64,000 nt of DNA from Phaeospirillum sp. (lineage in GTDB: Bacteria; Pseudomonadota; Alphaproteobacteria; Rhodospirillales; Magnetospirillaceae): NCBI GenBank assembly GCA_030824585.1, contig JAVBXM010000008.1, forward strand, positions 1 to 64,000, read 5' to 3'. The notes under the pieces are model-generated. The model was not told where the DNA came from and searched no databases. It saw nothing but the letters and a program-made list of their open reading frames with translations. Made by a program: the position numbers and the translations under genes. Each line of letters begins with the position of its first letter. The stretch's first letter is position 1. Below are positions 54,021 through 60,626 of this stretch, piece by piece.

Positions 54021-55330
54021 CCGAACACCTGCCCGATCTGACCGGCCATTGGGTCGGACTTGCCGCCGTGGCGGTGTTCGTCTTCGCCTATGCCTTGGTG
54101 ATCACCGAGGAAACCACCCATCTGCGCAAATCCATTCCGGTGGTGGTGGCGGCAGGGATCCTGTGGGTGATGATCGCTCTGGCCTTCAACGCCCAGGGCC
54201 TTCCACACGCACTGGAGGTGCCGATACGCCACGTCTTCCTGGAATATGCCGAGCTGATGCTGTTCCTGCTGGCAGCCATGACCTATGTGAACTCGCTGGA
54301 GGAACGCCGCGTGTTCGACGCGCTCAGGGCCTGGCTGGTCCGCTCGGGCTTTGGCTACCGCGCCCTGTTCTGGCTGACGGGCACCCTGGCTTTCTTCATC
54401 TCGCCCGTGGCCGACAATCTGACCACCGCCCTGGTCATGTGCGCCGTGGTGCTGGCGGTGGGCAAGGATTCACCCCGCTTCGTCGCCATGGGCTGCGTCA
54501 ATATTGTGGTCGCCGCCAATGCCGGTGGCGCCTTCAGCCCCTTCGGCGACATCACCACCCTGATGGTCTGGCAAAAGGGTGTGGTTCAGTTCAACGAGTT
54601 CTTTCTCTTGTTCCTGCCGTCGGTGGTCAACTTCGTGGTGCCCGCCGCCCTGATGCATCTGGCACTGCCCGGCGGCCGGCCGGAGGCCAGTGACGATGTG
54701 GTGAAGCTGAAGCCCGGCGCTTGGGGCGTCCCGGTCCTGTTCGCCCTGACCATCATCACCGCCATCTGCTTCCATAACTATCTGCATTTGCCGCCGGTGA
54801 TCGGCATGATGACCGGGTTGGGCTATCTGTTGCTGCTGGGCTATTACCTGCAAAAGACCCATGGCCGCCGGGGAGCCTCCACCGAGAACCCCTTCGACGT
54901 GTTCCGCAAGATCGCCCGCGTGGAGTGGGACACGCTGCTGTTCTTTTACGGTGTGATGATGTGTGTCGGTGCGCTGGGCGTGCTGGGCTATCTGTCGGTG
55001 ATGTCCAACCTGCTCTACGGCCAGCTGGGCGCCACGGCGGCCAACGTCATCATCGGCCTTCTGTCGGCCATCCTGGACAATATCCCGCTGATGTTCGCGG
55101 TCCTGACCATGCAGCCCGACATGCCGCTCGGGCAGTGGCTGCTGATCACCCTGACCGCCGGTGTAGGCGGCTCGCTCCTGTCCATCGGCTCCGCCGCCGG
55201 GGTGGCGCTGATGGGCCAGGCGCGGGGCGTCTATACCTTCGGCTCACACCTGAAATGGAGCTGGGCGGTGGCGGCGGGCTATGTGGCCAGTATCGTCACC
55301 CATCGGCTGATCAACACGGGCACGTTCTAG
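54017..55330 (+). CDS. nhaD: NhaD-type Na+/H+ antiporter
   Basis: 437 residues with about eleven membrane helices. TTG start at 54017 with AAGGAG upstream; overlaps the cyclase stop. Motifs: VITEETTHLRKSIPVV, FFISPVADNLTTALVMC, NIVVAANAGGAFSPFGDITTLMVW with the buried acidic Asp and Asn residues, and the later SAILDNIPLMFA and GSLLSIGSAAGVALMG repeats. These fit the IT superfamily NhaD. It exports Na+ (or Li+) in exchange for protons at high pH or salt. Last gene of the overlapping operon 48418-55330. Confidence 0.9.
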   Translation: MTEHLPDLTGHWVGLAAVAVFVFAYALVITEETTHLRKSIPVVVAAGILWVMIALAFNAQGLPHALEVPIRHVFLEYAELMLFLLAAMTYVNSLEERRVFDALRAWLVRSGFGYRALFWLTGTLAFFISPVADNLTTALVMCAVVLAVGKDSPRFVAMGCVNIVVAANAGGAFSPFGDITTLMVWQKGVVQFNEFFLLFLPSVVNFVVPAALMHLALPGGRPEASDDVVKLKPGAWGVPVLFALTIITAICFHNYLHLPPVIGMMTGLGYLLLLGYYLQKTHGRRGASTENPFDVFRKIARVEWDTLLFFYGVMMCVGALGVLGYLSVMSNLLYGQLGATAANVIIGLLSAILDNIPLMFAVLTMQPDMPLGQWLLITLTAGVGGSLLSIGSAAGVALMGQARGVYTFGSHLKWSWAVAAGYVASIVTHRLINTGTF

Positions 55331-55458
55331 CCAACAGTATAGATCTTTAATTTATGATGCTCTAATGTGGTTACAAAATAGTAATTCACATGGCGGCGTC
55401 ATGTCATCTCGGCTTCGTATAGTGGTCCGCTCTCTTCTATCGAGGAAAGATCACAATC

Positions 55459-55959
55459 ATGAGAATCTCTGGTTACATCGGTACTGTTGGCATCGTCGGT
55501 ATGATCCTGGCGAATTCCGCCTTCGCCAATGACAGGGGCGTAGTCAACCCGAGCTGCAAGCCGGAACCGGAGAACCAGTGCGCCTTCGGTGAGCTTCGCA
55601 AGGCAAGTCTTGCCGGCAAAGACCTTCACAGCGGCAATTACGATACCGCCCGCATGGATGAAGCGAATTTGGCCGGTGCCGACCTCAGCGATTCCTCCAT
55701 GCAGATCGTCAATCTGACCCGCGCCAATCTGGCCAAGGCCAACCTGAAGCGCGTTCATCTGCATGCGGCGAATCTGAGCAATGCCAATCTGGCGGAAGCG
55801 AATTTGAGCGGCGCCACCTTGACCAAGGCATCCCTTCGTGGGGCCAATCTGAGCGGCGCCAATCTGTTGAAGGCCTCGCTTCAGGGCGCGGACCTCTCCG
55901 GTGCCACCTGGATCAACGGCCGCGTCTGCGCCGAGGGCTCCATCGGCGGGTGCAAATAG
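55459..55959 (+). CDS. Secreted pentapeptide-repeat protein
   Basis: 166 residues: signal peptide (YIGTVGIVGMILANSAFA), then a cysteine-linked start (PSCKPEPENQC), and from about residue 45 ten or more pentapeptide repeats (A-N-L-x-x type: ANLAGADLSDSS, ANLSGATLTKASLRG) forming a right-handed beta-helix. The end has two Cys residues (VCAEGSIGGCK). SD AGGAAAG upstream. No gyrase-protection features can be claimed; an envelope or periplasm role is inferred from the signal. It follows nhaD by 128 bases. Confidence 0.88.
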   Translation: MRISGYIGTVGIVGMILANSAFANDRGVVNPSCKPEPENQCAFGELRKASLAGKDLHSGNYDTARMDEANLAGADLSDSSMQIVNLTRANLAKANLKRVHLHAANLSNANLAEANLSGATLTKASLRGANLSGANLLKASLQGADLSGATWINGRVCAEGSIGGCK

Positions 55960-56028
55960 GCGATCGGGGGGAGGATCGAGCCACTCCTGGAAGGTTGGAC
56001 CGGCTCCGGCGCCGTTTAAAGCGAATGG

Positions 56029-57336
56029 CTAGACCCTGTCCATTCGGGGCTCGCGTCGGATTCCCCGCTCGATGAACGCCTCGGCCAGGGTGCGATACAT
56101 GGGATTGGGGCAAACCAGCCGCGACACGCCGTAGGCGATCACCGCCGCCGCCATCAGGGGCAGGGTCAGCGACTGGCTGCTGGTCATCTCCATGACGATG
56201 ACCACGGCGGTGATGGGCGCCTGTACCACGCCGGTGAAGTACCCAACCATCCCCAGAATCGCCAGGGCGCCGATGGGAGCGCCCGGGAGCCACGGCACCA
56301 GATTGGCGCCGAGGCCCGCTCCGACCGCCAGCGATGGGGCGAAGACGCCGCCAGGAATGCCGCTGACATAAGACAGCATGGTGGCGGCCAGCTTCATCAG
56401 GCCAAAGCTGGCGCTCAACTCACTCTTGCCCTCGATCAGCCCCTTGGCCTCCTCGTAGCCGGTGCCGTAGATGCTGTTGCCGGAGCTCATGCCCAGAACG
56501 GCCATGCCCAGGCCGCAGAGGGAGGCGAAGACAAAGGGATGGTCCTTGACCCATTGGCCTGCCCGACCGGGCAGCCCCAGCGTGACGGCGATCAAGATGC
56601 GGGCGAACAGGCCGCCCAGCAATCCGCCGCAGATGCCGCAGATCAACACCGGCCGCCAGGCCGCCGCCAAATCCAAGACCGCATCGGTACGGCCGAAATA
56701 CGTGTAGTTGCCTACCACCGCCATGGCGGTAACGCCGGAGACGATAACAGTGGTCAGCACTGTGCCGCTGGTGCGCTCCTCGAATGAGCGCGACAACTCC
56801 TCGATGGCGAAGACGATTCCGGCCAAAGGGGTGTTGAAGGCGGCGGCAATTCCGGCGGCGCCGCCGGCCAGAATCAGGGTACGGTCGATCTCTTGGATTG
56901 GCAGCCGGATCCAGCGCCCCAGGGCATGCATGATGGCGGCGCCGATCTGGACCGTCGGGCCTTCACGGCCCACCGAAGCCCCGACACAAAGGCCAAGGCT
57001 GGTCAGCAGCACCTTGCCGGCCGCCAAGCGTAGAGACAGCACGGAGTTGCGATCGGCCAGGACCGGAAGCTTCATGGCGGCGATGGTCTGGGGGATGCCG
57101 CTGCCTTGGGCACCGGGAAACACCCGCCGGGTCAACCACAACACCCCGACAAGCCCCAGGGGCGTGATGACAAAGGCCAGAGCCGGATGAATGGCGATGG
57201 CTTGGCTGAACAGGTGATTGCCCAGGGTGCTGGTGCGTTCGAACAGCATGGCGGCCAGGGCCACAAGCACCGCTCCGCCCCAGAACAGCATGCGGTGCAG
57301 CCAGATCTTGAGCGAGAATTTGGGGTAGCGGATCAA
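56029..57336 (-). CDS. clcA: ClC-type chloride/proton exchanger
   Basis: 435 residues with ClC motifs: GSGIPQ at 78-83, GREGP at 123-127 with gating Glu125, NTPLAGIVFAIEEL with proton Glu180 (equivalent of Glu203 in E. coli ClcA), and GIPGGVFAPSLAVGAGLG for anion binding. Presence of both glutamates points to an H+/Cl- exchanger rather than a channel. Used in acid or osmotic stress. The gene is convergent with the pentapeptide gene, with 70 bases between ends. Confidence 0.92.
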   Translation of the reverse strand: MIRYPKFSLKIWLHRMLFWGGAVLVALAAMLFERTSTLGNHLFSQAIAIHPALAFVITPLGLVGVLWLTRRVFPGAQGSGIPQTIAAMKLPVLADRNSVLSLRLAAGKVLLTSLGLCVGASVGREGPTVQIGAAIMHALGRWIRLPIQEIDRTLILAGGAAGIAAAFNTPLAGIVFAIEELSRSFEERTSGTVLTTVIVSGVTAMAVVGNYTYFGRTDAVLDLAAAWRPVLICGICGGLLGGLFARILIAVTLGLPGRAGQWVKDHPFVFASLCGLGMAVLGMSSGNSIYGTGYEEAKGLIEGKSELSASFGLMKLAATMLSYVSGIPGGVFAPSLAVGAGLGANLVPWLPGAPIGALAILGMVGYFTGVVQAPITAVVIVMEMTSSQSLTLPLMAAAVIAYGVSRLVCPNPMYRTLAEAFIERGIRREPRMDRV

Positions 57337-57596
57337 GCGGCGCAGGCGGTGGGTTATTTTGGCAATCCTCTGACTGGCTGGCCGTCTCCACGCTTACAGG
57401 ATCTGGTCTTCGCACCGAGTGCCTTGAAATCAACCCTTCCGTTTACATGACAACTCCGCGCCCGTGGTGGTTACCCGGCCTGAAGCGGCTTGCCATTCCA
57501 CCGCCCGATCCTCTACCACCTGGGGCAGCGACAACCTCCATTTGCCGACCCGCTTGGGCCATCGCTCCAGGGCCACAATCGTCGCTTCCGTCTGGC

Positions 57597-57840
57597 GAAG
57601 CTGCTCAAGCTGCCGCGCTGGTTCAAGATCGACACCCCCATCGGCCAGTACAATCCCGATTGGGCCTTTGTCACCGAACGGGATGAACGCCTCTATTTCG
57701 TGCGGGAAACCAAGAGTACGCTCGACAGCGAGGAGCGTCGCACCAAGGAAAACCAGAAAATCCATTGTGGACGCCGCCACTTCGAAGTGATCGGCGCCAA
57801 TTTCGACGTGGTCACGTCCTTGGCCGAGGTGGGATTCTGA
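57597..57840 (+). pseudogene. Type III restriction endonuclease, C-terminal fragment
   Basis: LLKLPRWFKIDTPIGQYNPDWAFV and YFVRETKSTLDSEERRTKENQK is the C-terminal nuclease end of type III Res subunits, including PD...ETK. No helicase part, Mod gene or start is present, so it is a remnant. Before 57597 the frame no longer fits. Its TGA overlaps the ATG of a 26-codon frame (57840-57920, MTDYDVEEKTVSEG...) of doubtful value. A few codons of unknown origin (about 58000-58081) abut the integrase stop. Confidence 0.8.
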
Positions 57841-58053
57841 TGACTGATTACGACGTCGAGGAGAAAACCGTTTCCGAGGGAGATTATGAGCCTGCCGATG
57901 CGGGCGCCTCCGTAGGCTAAATCTTGCATTTCAATTCGCCAGAAAGAGCAATAAGCCCTCACCGCTCCCTCGTCACAAACCCCGCAACCACTTCCTCCTG
58001 ACTGATGAACCCGTGATGCGACTGCCCTTCACCGGAAAGGAAAAGCGCACTTC

Positions 58054-59340
58054 CTATGCCCGCTTCAGCGCCACCACCGTTCGGGGTTGAACGATCCCCA
58101 ACTTCGGTAGAGCTGCCCGGATGGCCGTGGCGATGTGGGACGGAGCCAGATGGGCATAGTGCTTTTCGGTCATCCGGGTGTCGGCATGCCCCAGGTTGGC
58201 GGCAATAACCGAGAGGTGGGCTCCGGCCTGGACCAGATGGCTGGCATAGGTGTGGCGCAGGATGTGAAAATTGGCGGGAGGCACGATATTGGCGGCTTCG
58301 CAGGCGTCGGCCAATGGGCGGAACTGATGTGACTTCCCCCAGGCCGTCCCATCTGGCCGGGCGAAGACCAAAGCGTTGCTGGCGCGTCCAACAATGTGAT
58401 CGGTAAAGAACGCAGCGCCGTCGTCACCGAGAACGACATGCCGGGGCTTACCTCCTTTGCTGGCACGAATGGCAATGGTCTGGGCGGTTTCGTCAAAGTC
58501 GGAGCAGCGCAGAGCCGTCAATTCCCCATAGCGGCACCCAGTCAGTAATGCGGCCTGGACGAGGGGGCGGAAGGATTCACCGCAGGCATTGACCAAGCGG
58601 ACGCATTCATCGGGCTTCAGATAGCGGATTTTTGCCGAATCGGCCTCTCGAAACGGCTTGACCCGACGCCACGCGATATCGGACTGGATTTTCCCTTCAT
58701 GAAAAGCGTAATTCAGCGCCGCCTTTAGGGCGGTCAGCGTGCGGTTGGCGGTGGCTTGCCGACGCCGAAGGGCGTCATGATCCTCGGAGGTGTCTCGGTA
58801 TTTCTGGTCATCCCCCTTTCTCGTGCGAAGGCGAGGCGGTGTGGCAGCGACCTCGGCGTGCCAATCGCGCAGGCGCTTTGTCGTCAGCTTTTCGAGCGTC
58901 ACATCCCCCAATTTGGGGAGGATGAAGGCATTGATCCGACTTTCCAACTCCTTCAGGGATTTGCCGCCCTTTCTTTTGTATTCGGAAACATAATCCTGCA
59001 TCACCACCGTGATCGTGGCCTTGCCGGGTGTCATGGTCCTCTCGCCGACGGCCTCCATGGCCGACGAGGAAAACCATTCACGCGCTTTGGTTTGGGCATG
59101 GACATAGTCGAGAGCGGTGAGGCCATCGGCGTCCATCACATCATCAGCGGGGCCGAGCGAGACCTCGCGGCGAAAGCCCTCCTTCACGAACTTTGCGATC
59201 CACATCCCGCCCTTTGCCCCCTTGCGATAGCCGAGGGCGCAACCGGGGGCGATCGTGGTCCAATGGATGGTCTTCCCTGTCGGCAGTTTGGAGCGGGCGG
59301 AGCGAGTGTCAATCTTGGCGTTGCGGACGGTACGGGCCAT
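58054..59340 (-). CDS. int: Tyrosine recombinase (phage-type integrase)
   Basis: 428 residues from ATG 59340 (GGGAAG upstream). N-terminal arm-binding-like part (GYRKGAKGGMWIAKF), SAM-like domain (SLKELESRINAFILPKLGDV), then the catalytic domain with Arg in LTGCRYGELTALR, His-x-x-Arg in FHILRHTYASHLVQAGAHL and LGHADTRMTEKHYAHL with the nucleophile Tyr. It belongs to the DUF4102-free long integrases of tRNA-inserted islands. It reads inward from attR, 135 bases away. It should recombine attL/attR or attP with the tRNA-Glu end. Confidence 0.94.
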   Translation of the reverse strand: MARTVRNAKIDTRSARSKLPTGKTIHWTTIAPGCALGYRKGAKGGMWIAKFVKEGFRREVSLGPADDVMDADGLTALDYVHAQTKAREWFSSSAMEAVGERTMTPGKATITVVMQDYVSEYKRKGGKSLKELESRINAFILPKLGDVTLEKLTTKRLRDWHAEVAATPPRLRTRKGDDQKYRDTSEDHDALRRRQATANRTLTALKAALNYAFHEGKIQSDIAWRRVKPFREADSAKIRYLKPDECVRLVNACGESFRPLVQAALLTGCRYGELTALRCSDFDETAQTIAIRASKGGKPRHVVLGDDGAAFFTDHIVGRASNALVFARPDGTAWGKSHQFRPLADACEAANIVPPANFHILRHTYASHLVQAGAHLSVIAANLGHADTRMTEKHYAHLAPSHIATAIRAALPKLGIVQPRTVVALKRA

Positions 59341-59347
59341 TGCGAGC

Positions 59348-59367
59348 TTCCCACAAATTTCCCACAA
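59348..59367 (+). repeat. End-motif copy 2, possible arm-type site
   Basis: TTCCCACAAATTTCCCACAA, one base different from 22532-22551, in the same orientation. It lies immediately upstream of the integrase start, overlapping its ribosome-site area, so binding here could also control the integrase gene. Confidence 0.6.
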
Positions 59368-59474
59368 TTATGTACCCGAACGGTGCCGATCTCACAAGGA
59401 CAAATATACACTAACTCATTGATTTTAAATTATTCGCTAGCGTTCGCCGGCGTCCGGAAAGTCACGTTTAGTCC

Positions 59475-59521
59475 CCCTCTCACGGCGGTAACCGGGGTTC
59501 GAATCCCCGTGGGGACGCCAA
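59475..59521 (+). repeat. attR direct repeat (47 bp)
   Basis: Exact copy of 22450-22496, holding the anticodon-loop-to-CCA part of tRNA-Glu. No 5' half is present, so it is the displaced tRNA end and not a second tRNA gene. Confidence 0.88.
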
Positions 59522-59780
59522 GCGATTTTTCCAATAAAATCGATCAGGTAACCGCTAGTGAAAACGGCGTTGCGAGTGCATTTGTGAGCGTCTTCGGTGA
59601 CGCCCTCGGTTGCTCTTGAACGTCGGTTTACGGCGCTCCAGTACTGCCGGCGTGGGTAATTGTGCTCCAAGTGGAGCGGTCCGGCCAAGCCTGAGACCCA
59701 GCCAGAGCGGCGCCGCAGACCAATAGGCTGGCGCCCGGCAACGCGCCCATGGCCTGGAACAAGGTTTTCCCCAGGGATCG

Positions 59781-60356
59781 TCAGCGTAGGGTGAACATCT
59801 TGTTCAGGGTTCCGTGCCCGGCGAACTGGTGGAGTATCCCGAGCAGCGGATGGACGATCAGGTAGGTCCACATCACCGGCGCCATGGCTTCGTGCACCTC
59901 CTTCACGGCCCGCAGGGCCGGGGACAGGCCGCCGTCGGGAGCCATGCCGATAGCCAGGGCAGTGCCGGTCGCCGCCATGCCCAGCGCCAGCAGCAATCCG
60001 GCTCCCTGCACCGCGGCGGGCAGGGGCCTGGGCCCGTCACCGGCGGGCAGGCGTCCGCGAAGCGCCTGGCGGGCGGTTTCCCCGACGTCGCGGCCAAGGT
60101 CGGCCCGCCGGGCCTTGGAGAACCACGGGAACAGCATCATCGCCTCGCCCCGGGCCAAGCTGCGGCCCAGAGCCCACAGCCAGTGGACGGACACGATCCC
60201 CAACAGCCCGATACCCAGCCCTTCGTGGACTTCATACCATTGGTTGGGTAGGCGTCCGGGCTTGGGGTAGATCATCACAAGGCTGGTGATCATCTGCAGC
60301 GAAACGCCAAGGGCGACGCACAGGTGAAGAATTCGGGTCAACGGGTCGTATTTCAT
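59781..60356 (-). CDS. Cytochrome b561-like membrane protein
   Basis: 191 residues with four membrane helices: HLCVALGVSLQMITSLVMIY, GLGIGLLGIVSVHWLWALG, GAGLLLALGMAATGTALAIG and MWTYLIVHPLLGILHQF. Histidines at helix ends (TRILHLC, EVHEG, VHWLW, KEVHEAM, VHPLL, LHQFAGHG) fit two b-type hemes. It is likely a membrane electron carrier of the b561/Ni-Fe-hydrogenase cytochrome family; partner unknown. Its ATG is 270 bases from the divergent GGDEF-EAL gene. First gene of the host part to the right of attR, with nothing seen in the 260 bases between. Confidence 0.8.
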   Translation of the reverse strand: MKYDPLTRILHLCVALGVSLQMITSLVMIYPKPGRLPNQWYEVHEGLGIGLLGIVSVHWLWALGRSLARGEAMMLFPWFSKARRADLGRDVGETARQALRGRLPAGDGPRPLPAAVQGAGLLLALGMAATGTALAIGMAPDGGLSPALRAVKEVHEAMAPVMWTYLIVHPLLGILHQFAGHGTLNKMFTLR

Positions 60357-60626
60357 GGGGACCTCCAGATCAGGGGCGGGGCTTGGCCGTCCAGGCGGTC
60401 ACCCGCCATCCGGCCGATTCCGGGCCCGATTACGAGCGGCCCGGACCGTCGCCAATATCCTGCTGTCCTCCAGGCTAGGGCATTCCACCTGAATGGATCG
60501 GGACTCGGCCGTTCATGCTGGAGTCATGTTCGGCCGGCCTTCCCGTTTGGGGCATACGTATGTTTACCTGATGGACCTAGTCAAAAAGTGATAAGAAAAA
60601 TTCCAGTTTGATGAACCCAGAAAACC

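Larger units (their letters stand above)
22450..59521. mobile_element. 37-kb integrative element in tRNA-Glu
   Basis: Bounded by exact 47-base direct repeats (22450-22496 and 59475-59521) that equal the tRNA-Glu 3' half. A tyrosine recombinase gene lies just inside the right end, and an excisionase-like gene lies near the left end. Both ends also carry a near-identical 20-base motif. The content is mixed: phage- and IS-derived remnants, a MoxR-DUF3150-VWA set, a defence-like cluster and a stress-response cargo. I see no relaxase, type IV secretion or phage structural genes, so it is not evidently self-transmissible; it may be mobilised by others or be a composite island. Confidence 0.85.

Noticed and set aside
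57430-57780. Reverse 116-codon frame over the restriction remnant
   Set aside because: The forward frame matches the Res C-terminus; the reverse one has no recognisable sequence.
59471-59520. Second tRNA-Glu gene
   Set aside because: Only the part from the anticodon loop onward is present; no acceptor 5' strand or D-arm. It is the attR copy.
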